Shown here in pieces: positions 26,594 through 37,529 of a stretch of 64,000 nt of DNA (position 1 is the first letter of the stretch; every line of letters begins with the position of its first letter). Both the position numbers and the translations under genes were made by a program. Below the pieces are notes generated by a model. That model was not told the origin of the DNA and did no database searches. It saw nothing but the letters and a program-made list of their open reading frames with translations. The stretch is taken from positions 1 through 64,000 of the forward strand of contig JAXLRF010000004.1 of the NCBI GenBank assembly GCA_046331225.1, written 5' to 3'. This DNA is from VFMC01 sp046331225 (GTDB taxonomy: Bacteria > Actinomycetota > Acidimicrobiia > Acidimicrobiales > Ilumatobacteraceae).

Positions 26594-28414
26594 ATGGGGA
26601 CTTCCATCGCTGAGATCGACGCCGTCGTCGCGGGCACCACCACCCCGCGGCTGTTCCTCCGACTCGTGGCCGAACACGGCGACGTGCCGGCCGTGCACTC
26701 GATGAAGGACGCGACCCCCGGGTCGTGGCATCGCTGGACCTACGCCGAGCTCGCGCAGCAGGTGGCACGGGCCGCCGCAGGGTTCGCCGCGCTGGGCGTG
26801 CAGCCGGGCGAGCGGGTGCTGTTGATGATGCGCAACCGCCCCGACTTCCACTGGCTCGACCTCGGTGCCCAGTTCGTGCGTGCCACGCCGGTGAGCATCT
26901 ACAACTCGTCGTCGCCCGAGGAGATCCAGTACCTCTCGCACCACGCCGAGGCCCGCATCGCGATCGTCGAGGACCGCGGGTTCCTCGACCGGATGCTCGA
27001 GGTGACCGCCGAGCTGCCCGAGTTGCAGCACCTGTACGTGATCGACCCGGGCCCGGGTGAGCTGCCCGACGGCGTGCGACCGGTGAGCGAACTGCTCGGC
27101 CACGGCGAGGCCGACCTCGACCAGCTCGGCGCCGACACCTCGCCCGACGACATCGCCACGCTGATCTACACGAGCGGCACGACCGGGCCGCCCAAGGGCG
27201 TGATGATCAGCCAGTACAACGTCGTGTACACGGTCGAGTCGCTGCGCCGCTGCATCAGCTTCGACCAGTACGTGGCCAAGCGCGCCGTGAGCTACCTGCC
27301 GATGGCGCACATCGCCGAGCGGATGATGAGCCACTACCAGGCGGCGATCCTCGGCTACTCGGTGTTCTGCTGCCCCGACGCCAACCAGCTCACCACCTAC
27401 CTCAAGGAGGTGCGCCCGGAGATCCTGTTCGGCGTGCCGCGGGTGTGGGAGAAGATCTACAACGGCGTCAACGCCGCCCTGGCCGCCAACCCCGACACGA
27501 AGACGAAGTTCGACGAGGGCCTCGCCGCCGCGCTCGAGATCAAGGAGGCCGAACGGCGCGGCACCGCCACCAAGGAGCAGCTCGACACCTGGGCGTTCCT
27601 CGACGCCATCGCCTTCGCCAACGTACGTGGCCTGGTGGGTCTCGACGCGCTGATGGTGGGCGTCACCGGCGCCGCGGCGATCCCGCGGCCGGTGCTCGAG
27701 TGGTACAACGCGATCGGCGTGCCGCTCAGCGAGATCTACGGGATGAGCGAGTCGAGCGGCCCCATGACATGGTCGCCGCAGGCCAACCGTCCGGGCTCGG
27801 TCGGCCAGGAGATCCCCGGCTGCGAGGTGCGCATCGCCGACGACGGCGAGGTGATCTGCCGCGGCGGCAACGTCTTCCAGGGCTACCTGAAGCAGCCCGA
27901 CAAGACCGCCGAGACGTTGATCGACGGGTGGCTGCACAGCGGCGACATCGGCGTGATGGACGACGAGGGCTATCTGCGCATCGTCGACCGCAAGAAGGAA
28001 CTGATCATCACCTCGGGCGGCAAGAACATCAGCCCCGCCAACCTCGAGGCCGCGCTCAAGACGATCCCGCTGATCGGCCAGGCCGCCGCCATCGGCGACA
28101 ACCGCAAGTTCTGCTCGGCGATCCTGGTGCTCGACCCCGAGGCGGCCGCCGTGTGGGCCGCAGCCCACGGCCGGCCTGGTGCCGCGCTCGCCGATCTGGC
28201 CATCGACCCCGAGGTGATCGCCGAGGTGCAGGCCGGCGTCGATCAGGTGAACGAGCAGTTCGCACAGGTGGAGCAGATCAAGAAGTTCGTGCTGATCGGC
28301 GAGGAGTGGCTGCCGGACAGCGACCTGCTGACCCCGACGTCGAAGCTCAAGCGGCGCGGCGTGAACGCCCGCTACGCCGACGAGATCGAAGGGATGTACG
28401 CCGGGCTCGACTGA
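26594..28414 (+). CDS. Long-chain fatty-acid-CoA ligase (FadD15-like)
   Basis: 606 residues from ATG 26594. AMP-forming ligase motifs: the P-loop LIYTSGTTGPPKGV, YLPMAHIAERM, GMSESSGPMTW, WLHSGDIG and the hinge DRKKELIITSGGKNISP. It activates fatty acids to acyl-CoA. Its 3' end overlaps the convergent downstream gene by 43 bases. Confidence 0.95.
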   Translation: MGTSIAEIDAVVAGTTTPRLFLRLVAEHGDVPAVHSMKDATPGSWHRWTYAELAQQVARAAAGFAALGVQPGERVLLMMRNRPDFHWLDLGAQFVRATPVSIYNSSSPEEIQYLSHHAEARIAIVEDRGFLDRMLEVTAELPELQHLYVIDPGPGELPDGVRPVSELLGHGEADLDQLGADTSPDDIATLIYTSGTTGPPKGVMISQYNVVYTVESLRRCISFDQYVAKRAVSYLPMAHIAERMMSHYQAAILGYSVFCCPDANQLTTYLKEVRPEILFGVPRVWEKIYNGVNAALAANPDTKTKFDEGLAAALEIKEAERRGTATKEQLDTWAFLDAIAFANVRGLVGLDALMVGVTGAAAIPRPVLEWYNAIGVPLSEIYGMSESSGPMTWSPQANRPGSVGQEIPGCEVRIADDGEVICRGGNVFQGYLKQPDKTAETLIDGWLHSGDIGVMDDEGYLRIVDRKKELIITSGGKNISPANLEAALKTIPLIGQAAAIGDNRKFCSAILVLDPEAAAVWAAAHGRPGAALADLAIDPEVIAEVQAGVDQVNEQFAQVEQIKKFVLIGEEWLPDSDLLTPTSKLKRRGVNARYADEIEGMYAGLD

Positions 28415-29367
28415 GCCTCGATCGTGGTGATGCCGCGGCCGTCGGGATCGGCCGTGGCCGAGCACCGGGCCAGCACGAGCGAGTCGCCGTGGAACGCGGC
28501 CGCGCACACCGGGCCGCCGGCGCGGTGTAGCCGCACCTCGCGCCCCGGGGTGACGGTGAGCAACGGCGCCCCACCGAGCGGGTCGTCACCGGCGACCCAC
28601 ACCTCGCGACCGCGCGCCGCCACCACCGACGGGATCACGGGCGGGGCCAGCAGACCGAGCGTCCAGCTGCGACCACGCGTGCCCGGCACGGTGCGCGCCA
28701 GCAGCTGTGTGGTCGACGAGGTGACCGCGAGCGCGATCTCGTCGTCGCGCACGTGGACCGGTCCGACCACGCGATGCGCCGGGGTGAGCGGGAAGGTGAT
28801 CTCGCGGGCCCGGAAGCCGCCCACCGACACCGGGTCCTCCGCGCCGTGCAGCAGCGTCCAGCCCATCGCGCGACCCTGCACCACCACCTCGGCCAGCACC
28901 ACCACGTGGCTCTCGATCGCCGTGGCGCCGCGCACCGACACGTTGGGGTGCTCGGACACGAAGTCGGGGTCGTCGGTCCACGACACCAGGTCGGTGCTCG
29001 TCGCGTGACACGGATGACCGCTCGGGTCGTTGCCGAACAGGTGCCAGCGCCCGAACAGATGGGTGAGCGCCACCGGGTGGTGGCCCTCGGGCAACCGGGC
29101 GCGCACCTCGAGCGCCTCGGGTGCGCCGCTCCACACCCGCAGCACCCCGTCGAGCCCCGCTCCCGCGACCACCAACTGCCGGCCGTCGCTCGCGAGCACG
29201 GGTGCTGCGGTGAACGCCGGACCGACGGGATCGCCGATGAGCGGCTCGATCTCGCTCCCGCGGTCACCGACGTGCGCGACGACGAGCCGGCACGTCGGTG
29301 AGGGCGAGGGATCGAGATCGTCGTCGCCCGGCGGCGACGACGGCGACGTCGAGGGGAGGTCGGCCAT
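28372..29367 (-). CDS. Hypothetical protein with repeated beta-propeller-like segments
   Basis: 331 residues with no signal peptide and an acidic Pro/Ser N-terminus (SPSSPPGDDDLDPSPSP). The rest alternates short hydrophobic strands with GD/DG turns (for example VVAGAGLDGVLRVWSG and LFGRWHLFGNDPSGHP), suggesting a propeller made of glycosidase- or WD-like blades. No family named. It starts 9 bases after the secreted crystallin-like gene on the same strand and so may belong to the sigma-factor operon. Confidence 0.6.
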   Translation of the reverse strand: MADLPSTSPSSPPGDDDLDPSPSPTCRLVVAHVGDRGSEIEPLIGDPVGPAFTAAPVLASDGRQLVVAGAGLDGVLRVWSGAPEALEVRARLPEGHHPVALTHLFGRWHLFGNDPSGHPCHATSTDLVSWTDDPDFVSEHPNVSVRGATAIESHVVVLAEVVVQGRAMGWTLLHGAEDPVSVGGFRAREITFPLTPAHRVVGPVHVRDDEIALAVTSSTTQLLARTVPGTRGRSWTLGLLAPPVIPSVVAARGREVWVAGDDPLGGAPLLTVTPGREVRLHRAGGPVCAAAFHGDSLVLARCSATADPDGRGITTIEAQSSPAYIPSISSA

Positions 29368-29376
29368 CGACGGGTG

Positions 29377-29931
29377 TCAGGCGCCGATGAAGACGCTGCT
29401 GATCCGGTTGTCCCAACCGGCCAGCATCGTGGTGGACCAGTCGTTCGAACCGGTCGGACCGCCGTACTGCGGGGCGCCACCGTTGCTCAGGTCGAAGAAG
29501 GCGGCGTCGCAACCGCCCACCTTGTAGCTGCTGATCACGTTGTTGAACCCATAGCTCGACAGGTTGAGGTACAGGTACTGCGTGGTGAGCGCCAGCACCG
29601 AGCCCGTGTAGCCGGTGCCGGTGTAGAGCCGCAGGTACGAGCTGCACGACAGCCGCTTCAGGCCGGACGAACCCGACGGTGCCGCCGTGACGCCCTCGGC
29701 CGCGAGCGCCGCGACCATCTGGCTCTCGGTGTCGTAACAGGTGGTCTCCACCCCGTCGGTCTCACAGGCGCGGGCACCGTCCCAGCCGACGCGCAGGTCG
29801 ATCTCGGTGCCCTCGTAGTCGGCGATCCACGGCTCGGGGTTCTCCGCCGGTGTGGTCGGGTCCTCGAGTGCCACGGCGGTGCCCGACGCGAGGAAGCAAC
29901 AGCCGGCAACGGCGATGGCGAGAGCTTTCAT
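29377..29931 (-). CDS. Secreted beta/gamma-crystallin or I36-inhibitor-like protein
   Basis: 184 residues from ATG 29931. A clear signal peptide ends near residue 21 (MKALAIAVAGCCFLASGTAVA). The mature part has an ETTCY/CSSYL cysteine pair region and a repeat-like YTGTGYTGSVLALTT followed by YGFNNVISSYKVGG, the crystallin/peptidase-inhibitor I36 style. It probably acts outside the cell, possibly binding calcium or inhibiting a protease. The start codon overlaps the stop of the membrane protein gene upstream, with GGAG before it. Confidence 0.7.
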   Translation of the reverse strand: MKALAIAVAGCCFLASGTAVALEDPTTPAENPEPWIADYEGTEIDLRVGWDGARACETDGVETTCYDTESQMVAALAAEGVTAAPSGSSGLKRLSCSSYLRLYTGTGYTGSVLALTTQYLYLNLSSYGFNNVISSYKVGGCDAAFFDLSNGGAPQYGGPTGSNDWSTTMLAGWDNRISSVFIGA

Positions 29932-30731
29932 GGATTCTCCTTGCTGGATGAGGGTGCGAGCGGGTCGGCCTGCAGCGTGATCACCCGCGTCGCGCTGTCG
30001 ATCGCAGCGGTCGCGCAACCCGTCGTTTCCGCTGCGACACGGACGGTCCAGGTGCTGAGCTCGAGTTGCTCGATCAATCCGACCGTGTAGGCCTCGAGTT
30101 CGGCGGTGTCATGGCATTGGGCGACGTGCCGCTGCAACCGGACTTGCAGGGCGAGCGCAGGGTCGGCCTGCTCGACGTCGGCATCGAGCAGGCCGAGATC
30201 GGCACAGGTGGTGAGATCGGGCAACGGCAGCACCTCAAGCGCGCCGTTCACCCTGCTGGTGCACGCGACGAGGCGCGGCACGGCACCACCGGGGGTCGGA
30301 TGGTCGAGGTCGGGCAGGTCGCCACGCGCCCAGAGCCGTGCGCACTGCTCGACGGGATCACCGTCAGCGTGCAGGCCGATCGAGGAGCTGAGCGGGTCGG
30401 TCGACGACCGGCAGACCACGTCGGCGGTCGGGTCGGCCGGTCGCTCCCCCTGGAACGCGGCGATGCCGGCGCTCCCGACGGCGACGGTGGCGGCCACGAG
30501 ACCTGCGGCCAGCCACCGTCGACGACGGGGAGATCGGGGAGAACGGAGAGCACCAGACGCGTGCAGCGGCAACACCTGCGCGCCGCGCGACCGGTCGGCC
30601 CGGTCCACGGTGCCGGTGATCTGCGCGACGAGGTCGTCGGGATCGACACCCGGCCGTTCGAGCAGCACCACGGCGCGCACGTGGTCGCGCAACAGGTCGA
30701 ACGGGTCGGGATCGATCGGATGGTCGGTCAT
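29928..30731 (-). CDS. Putative anti-sigma factor (single-pass membrane protein)
   Basis: 267 residues. The N-terminal about 75 residues are soluble and charged (DPFDLLRDHVRAVVLLE), followed by one transmembrane helix (WLAAGLVAATVAVGSAGIAAF, about 73-93) and an extracellular domain with four or more cysteines. No zinc-binding HxxxCxxC motif is visible, so the anti-sigma call rests on topology and on ATGA overlaps with the ECF sigma gene before it and the secreted-protein gene after it. Confidence 0.6.
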   Translation of the reverse strand: MTDHPIDPDPFDLLRDHVRAVVLLERPGVDPDDLVAQITGTVDRADRSRGAQVLPLHASGALRSPRSPRRRRWLAAGLVAATVAVGSAGIAAFQGERPADPTADVVCRSSTDPLSSSIGLHADGDPVEQCARLWARGDLPDLDHPTPGGAVPRLVACTSRVNGALEVLPLPDLTTCADLGLLDADVEQADPALALQVRLQRHVAQCHDTAELEAYTVGLIEQLELSTWTVRVAAETTGCATAAIDSATRVITLQADPLAPSSSKENP

Positions 30732-31279
30732 GCGGTGCCGCCTTGCTCGGGATGCTCGGTACGGGCCGCCACGGCCGCGCGCAGGCGCGCTCGAGCGCGC
30801 GAGATGCGCACCGCAGCGGTGTGACCCTTCACGCCGAGGATCTCTCCCACGTCCTCGGGCGTCAGGTCGTCGATCGCCGTCATCAGCAGCACCTCACGGT
30901 CGGACGACGAGAGCGAGGCCAGGGCGTCGAGCACCAGGTGCAGCTCGAGTCCGGCATCGTGGTCCGGGGCGGGGGCGTAGCCCACCGACTCGAGCCGTGC
31001 CACACGGTCGTTGAGGGCCTGCCAGCGGCGTTCGCCGCGACGGCGATTGCTCACGACGTACCGGGCGGTGGCACGCAGCCAGGTCGCCGCCCGATCGTCG
31101 GGAACGTCGTCGATGCGCTGCCACGCGGCGACGAAGACCTCGTTCACCACGGTGTCGGCATCGACGTGCGGGTACACCACCCGCACGTGCGCGAACAGGT
31201 CGCGCTGGTGCTCGCGGACGAGCGCCGTGAAACGCGCGTGAGCGTCACCGGGCAGCGGTTCGGCACGACGCGACGTCAT
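30728..31279 (-). CDS. ECF-type RNA polymerase sigma factor
   Basis: 183 residues from ATG 31279. Region 2 (FTALVREHQRDLFAHVRVVY, then VNEVFVAAWQRID) and region 4 helix-turn-helix (LSSSDREVLLMTAIDDLTPEDVGEILGV) are clear. It would direct RNA polymerase to its own operon and perhaps a stress regulon. Downstream genes encode a membrane protein and a secreted protein, coupled by overlaps. Confidence 0.9.
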   Translation of the reverse strand: MTSRRAEPLPGDAHARFTALVREHQRDLFAHVRVVYPHVDADTVVNEVFVAAWQRIDDVPDDRAATWLRATARYVVSNRRRGERRWQALNDRVARLESVGYAPAPDHDAGLELHLVLDALASLSSSDREVLLMTAIDDLTPEDVGEILGVKGHTAAVRISRARARLRAAVAARTEHPEQGGTA

Positions 31280-31371
31280 CACGTGTACTCAATGTCCGGC
31301 ACCCGAGGTCTCGTCACAGGTCGCGACCGAAAACCCGGTCGACCCCCTGATCGAGGGGGACGGATGATCGG

Positions 31372-31809
31372 TCAGCGCGCGAGCTTCGACAGCAGACGCT
31401 GCAGCGCGACGATGTCGCTCTCGGTGACCACCTGCGCGAAGTTGCGCTGCACGGAACGCCGGTAGATCACGTTGGCATCGCGCCAGAACGAGCGGCCGTC
31501 GCGGGTGAGGTGCACCGTGACCGCACGGCGATCGCCCTCCACCGGGGTCGACTCGCGCACGACGTGGCCCTCCTGCTCCATCCGGTCGAGACGGCGGCTG
31601 AGGCTCGACGCGACGTCGTCGAGCTCGTGGCACAACTCGCTCACGCGCAGGCTGCCCCCGGCGCGCTGCAACGCCGCCATCACCTCGAACCAGGCGAGCG
31701 GGATGTCGAACTCCTCGACCAGGTCGGCGTCGATCCGGCGTTGGATGCCGTTGGTGGCCGCGCACAGCTCGCGCAGCAGCGCGATCCGTTCCGCGTCGAG
31801 CCGTGGCAT
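31372..31809 (-). CDS. MarR-family transcriptional regulator
   Basis: 145 residues with winged-helix architecture: LAWFEVMAALQRAGGSLRVSEL, the recognition helix region DDVASSLSRRLDRMEQEGHVVR, and the wing EGDRRAVTVHLT. It probably represses or senses a small molecule. It lies 49 bases downstream of the aminotransferase gene on the same strand and may control that operon. Confidence 0.9.
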   Translation of the reverse strand: MPRLDAERIALLRELCAATNGIQRRIDADLVEEFDIPLAWFEVMAALQRAGGSLRVSELCHELDDVASSLSRRLDRMEQEGHVVRESTPVEGDRRAVTVHLTRDGRSFWRDANVIYRRSVQRNFAQVVTESDIVALQRLLSKLAR

Positions 31810-31858
31810 GCCCGGTCCCCGCTCCGCCGCCTCGTCGCCCGCCCGTCCCCGCGACGAC

Positions 31859-33088
31859 TCAGGCGGTGGCCTTGAGCGCCGCCCCGAAGGCCGCGAGCGC
31901 GAGATCGATCTCGCCCTCGGTGACCACCAGCGGCGGCATCCAACGCAACGTGCGACCGTAGGTGCCGGCGTTCATCAGGATCAGACGGCCCTCCTCGAAG
32001 CAGTGCTTGGTGATCGCCGCCACCCGCGCCGCGTCGTGGAACTCGGTGCCCACCATCAGCCCGAGACCGCGCACCTGCGCGATCACGTCGTGCTCACGCT
32101 GCAGCTCGCGGATGCCGGCCTGCAACTGCTCGCCGCGGGCGTTGACGTTCTCGAGGAACGCCGGGTCGCTCATGATCTCGATCGTCGCGAGCGCCGCCGC
32201 ACACCCCATCGAGTTGCCGCCGTAGGTACCGCCGTGACTGCCCGTCGGCCACTTGTCGTCGAGCTCGCGGCGGGTGCCGAGCGCCGCGAACGGGAACCCG
32301 CTCGCGATGCCCTTGGCCATGCAGATGATGTCGGGCTCGATGCCGTAGTGGTCGACCGCGAACATCTTGCCGGTGCGACCGAAGCCGCTCTGCACCTCGT
32401 CGGCGATGAAGAGGATGCCGTGCGCACGGCACCGTTCGACGACACCCTGGATGAACGCGGCGGGTGCCGGGATGTAGCCGCCCTCGCCGAGCACCGGCTC
32501 GAGGATCACCGCGGCGGTCTCCTCGGGCGCGGTCATCGACTTGAGGAGGTGGTCGAACCCGTGCAGCGCGTCGGCGACCTCGGCGTCCTGGTCGGCGGCG
32601 AGCGGATCGGGATACGGGGCGACGAACACGCCCGCCGGCAGCGGCGCGTGGCCGGCGCGGTAGCCGGTCTTCGAGGTGGTCATCGCCATCGCCAGGTGGG
32701 TACGGCCGTGGAAGCTGCCGCTGAACACGATCACGTGCGGGCGCTTGGTGGCCTGCTTCGCGAGCTTGACCGCGGCCTCGGTGATCTCGGCACCGGAGTT
32801 GGCGTAGAAGAACGTGTCGATCCCGTTCGGGGTGATCTCGGCCAGCTTGGCGGCGAGCGGCTCGAGCAGGTCGTGCTTGAACACGTTCACCTGCGCGTGG
32901 ATGAACCGCTGCGCCTGGTCGGCGATCGCCTTCGCGACCTTCGGGTGCGCGTGCCCGGTGGAGTTCACCGCGATCCCCGCGGCGAAGTCGAGGTACTCCT
33001 CGCCATCGGTGGTGGTGACCCAGCAGCCATGACCGCTGGCCACCTGCAGCGGGGTGACCGAGAACCAGACGTTCGACAGATGCGACAT
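31859..33088 (-). CDS. Class III aminotransferase (4-aminobutyrate-type)
   Basis: 409 residues. PLP fold type I markers: NSGAEITEAAVKLA, the SFHGRTHLAMAMT segment, ADEVQSGFGRTGKMFA with the PLP-ring Asp, and the PLP lysine in CMAKGIASGFP. It transfers the amino group of GABA or a related omega-amino acid. One of three class III aminotransferase domains in the window. Followed by a MarR gene. Confidence 0.9.
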   Translation of the reverse strand: MSHLSNVWFSVTPLQVASGHGCWVTTTDGEEYLDFAAGIAVNSTGHAHPKVAKAIADQAQRFIHAQVNVFKHDLLEPLAAKLAEITPNGIDTFFYANSGAEITEAAVKLAKQATKRPHVIVFSGSFHGRTHLAMAMTTSKTGYRAGHAPLPAGVFVAPYPDPLAADQDAEVADALHGFDHLLKSMTAPEETAAVILEPVLGEGGYIPAPAAFIQGVVERCRAHGILFIADEVQSGFGRTGKMFAVDHYGIEPDIICMAKGIASGFPFAALGTRRELDDKWPTGSHGGTYGGNSMGCAAALATIEIMSDPAFLENVNARGEQLQAGIRELQREHDVIAQVRGLGLMVGTEFHDAARVAAITKHCFEEGRLILMNAGTYGRTLRWMPPLVVTEGEIDLALAAFGAALKATA

Positions 33089-33155
33089 GGCGATCAGCCT
33101 AGAACTCCGGAAGAACTCCTGGTAGTGGGCACGCGACCCGAGCGCCGATCGACCG

Positions 33156-34250
33156 TCAGACCATCACCTGGATCAGCTCGCCGGTCGGGGTGTACTCGAC
33201 GTAGCCACCGCCGCGCGGTCCGCTCACGTAGACCCGCACGGTCACCGAGAAGTCGGCGGTGAACACCGAGCGCTCGATCAGGATGTGGGTGACGACGCCT
33301 TCCTCGACCGTCGGCATCAGACCGGGCGCCTCGGTGACGGCCCGGTTGATGAAGCTCCAGTCGACGTCGGTGATCGAGAACAGCGCGGCCTCGAGGTCGC
33401 CGTCACCGACGAGCTGCACCGGCGTCGGGTCGCTCACGAATCCGTCGCGGTAGTCGTACTCGTCGACGTGCGTCGGGGCGTTCGCATCCTGCGCCTGCAC
33501 GAACGCGTACTCGGGGTAGATCGCCGCCGTCAGGATGCGGGTCGGCTCGCCGCTGATCGCGGCGTCGAACGTGCCCATCACGGCCGTGGCACCGGCCGGG
33601 TCGAACAGCGAGATCGCCGGTGCGACCGTCGCAGGGGGCACGGTCTCGGTCGGCAGGCTCACCGGCACGCTGACGGGCACGCTGCCCGGCACCACCGTGT
33701 CGGGCAGCGTTACAGGCAGGCTCACCGGCGGGACGTCGTCGAGCGAGTCGTCGATGTCGTCCTGGACGTCGTCGAGGATGCTGTCGACCGTCTGTTGCGC
33801 GTCGTCGAGGATCTGCTCGGCCTGGTCGCTGGCCTCGCGGGCCCGCAGGAACGCCCACACGCCGACGCTGATCCCGATCACCGGGCCGATGATCAACAGG
33901 GCGAGCAGCAGGCCGCCACCGCTGCGACGGCGCGGGGCCGGCGCCAGCGGTGCGTACTGCATGCCGGGTGCCTGCTGGAACGGCTGCTGACCGAAGGGCT
34001 GCTGACCGAACGACTGCTGGGGACCGAGCGGCTGCTGTTGGCCGAAGGGGCTCGCGGGCGGGGTCTGCTGGCCGTCGGGGCCGAGGCCGCCGAGGAACTG
34101 CGAGGTGGTGGGTGCGCCCGGCGTGCCGGCGAGCGGCGACGGCGCGTCGGTGCCGGGGATCAACGTCGAGCGCGACGGCGTCGGGCCGCCGGCCGGCGGG
34201 AAGCCCTGACCGGGCTCGGGGTTCGTGGGCGAGGGAGGTGCGAACGACAT
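33156..34250 (-). CDS. Membrane protein with Gln/Pro-rich N-terminus, paralogous to the next gene upstream
   Basis: 364 residues: a low-complexity Pro/Gly/Gln cytoplasmic N-terminus (about 1-105, with GQQPFGQQPF-type repeats), a transmembrane helix (LLLALLIIGPVIGISVGVWAF), a possible short coiled coil of Asp/Gln (ILDDAQQTVDSILDDVQDDI), a Pro/Val linker, and a C-terminal domain ending in strands VVTHILIERSV and SVTVRVYVSG. The last domain matches the C-terminus of the protein encoded just upstream. Function unknown. Confidence 0.7.
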   Translation of the reverse strand: MSFAPPSPTNPEPGQGFPPAGGPTPSRSTLIPGTDAPSPLAGTPGAPTTSQFLGGLGPDGQQTPPASPFGQQQPLGPQQSFGQQPFGQQPFQQAPGMQYAPLAPAPRRRSGGGLLLALLIIGPVIGISVGVWAFLRAREASDQAEQILDDAQQTVDSILDDVQDDIDDSLDDVPPVSLPVTLPDTVVPGSVPVSVPVSLPTETVPPATVAPAISLFDPAGATAVMGTFDAAISGEPTRILTAAIYPEYAFVQAQDANAPTHVDEYDYRDGFVSDPTPVQLVGDGDLEAALFSITDVDWSFINRAVTEAPGLMPTVEEGVVTHILIERSVFTADFSVTVRVYVSGPRGGGYVEYTPTGELIQVMV

Positions 34251-34337
34251 CGGAGGCTCCAGCTGAGGTGTGAGGAGAGGGGGTCGGGTGAGGGGTGGGG
34301 TGAGATCGGGTGGACGGAGGGCCGCGGGGCCGACCGC

Positions 34338-35024
34338 TCAGGCGACGCGGAGGACGTGACCGTCGGCCGCCACCTCGACGAGGCGGTTCGTCGGGTGGCC
34401 GGCACGATCGCCGCTCACGTGGATGCGGATGGTGACCGGCAGGGAGGGGTCGAGCGTCGAGCGGTCGACGGTGACGTGGGTGACCGTCGCCGATGCGAGG
34501 CCGGTGAGCGACGGTGCGGCCGCCACCAGGTCGGCCACGCGGTCCCACGCCACGTCGGCGGGATCGAACGCGAGGAACGAGCTGGTGGCGTCGGCATCGA
34601 TCCGGCTCCCGCCGGGGACGAGGCCACCGCCGACCCAGGTGTAGTCGACGAGCACGTCACCGAGATCCCGAGCGGTGGCGAACACACGGTCGGGGTAGAG
34701 ACGCACCTGCGTGACGCGGGCACCGTCGGCCGACACCTGGTCGGCCAGGCGCGACACCACGGCGGCGGCCGCGCCCGGGCCGAAGAAGTCGTGCACCTCG
34801 GCTGCCAGGCCGAGCGCGGCCCGATCTCGTGCGTCGAGTCCTGGACGTCCCTCGACGGCCTCGGCGAGCGCCGGCGCGTGGTCGCGACCGGACACGGCGC
34901 CCGCGACGAGCGAGACGCCGGCGGTGACGATCGTCAGGGCGAGGAACGCCTCGACGACCGCACCGGGAGCTGACCGGCGCCGCCGGAGGGCGACCGGCGC
35001 CGGAGGATGAAGAGTGACCGCCAT
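34338..35024 (-). CDS. Membrane-anchored protein, tandem paralogue of the downstream gene
   Basis: 228 residues with one N-terminal helix (VVEAFLALTIVTAGVSLVAGAV) and an extracytoplasmic domain ending ATVTHVTVDRSTLD and VTIRIHVSGDRAG, the same pattern as the downstream gene's C-terminus. It lacks the Gln-rich tail. ATG 35024 lies 34 bases from a perfect palindrome that may be its operator. Function unknown. Confidence 0.7.
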   Translation of the reverse strand: MAVTLHPPAPVALRRRRSAPGAVVEAFLALTIVTAGVSLVAGAVSGRDHAPALAEAVEGRPGLDARDRAALGLAAEVHDFFGPGAAAAVVSRLADQVSADGARVTQVRLYPDRVFATARDLGDVLVDYTWVGGGLVPGGSRIDADATSSFLAFDPADVAWDRVADLVAAAPSLTGLASATVTHVTVDRSTLDPSLPVTIRIHVSGDRAGHPTNRLVEVAADGHVLRVA

Positions 35025-35058
35025 GTGAGCAGTGTGCGACGGCGGCCCGTCGGCTGAC

Positions 35059-35075
35059 TGAGTAGCCCCTACTCA
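35059..35075. promoter_or_regulatory. Perfect 7-3-7 palindrome upstream of the paralogous membrane-protein pair
   Basis: TGAGTAG-CCC-CTACTCA lies in a non-coding gap shortly before the gene starting at 35024. Perfect symmetry and position suggest a dimeric regulator site, and the CTACTCAAAT part could double as a -10-like region. The regulator is unknown. Confidence 0.45.
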
Positions 35076-35132
35076 AATCCTGCCGAGGGGTACGCAGCCC
35101 CAGCGAGAGGGCCACGCACCCCCCGGCGACGA

Positions 35133-37469
<2,337 letters not shown>

Positions 37470-37529
37470 GACGGGGAGGGTATCGTCACGAAACTTGATC
37501 GCAACCCGCTCAGGTTTTCGGCGTCGGTG

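Noticed and set aside
33940..34070. Repeated CAG/CTG-rich triplets as a CRISPR or other repeat array
   Set aside because: They encode the Gln/Pro-rich tail of a membrane protein; units are short and imperfect with no spacers. No CRISPR array was seen anywhere in the window.
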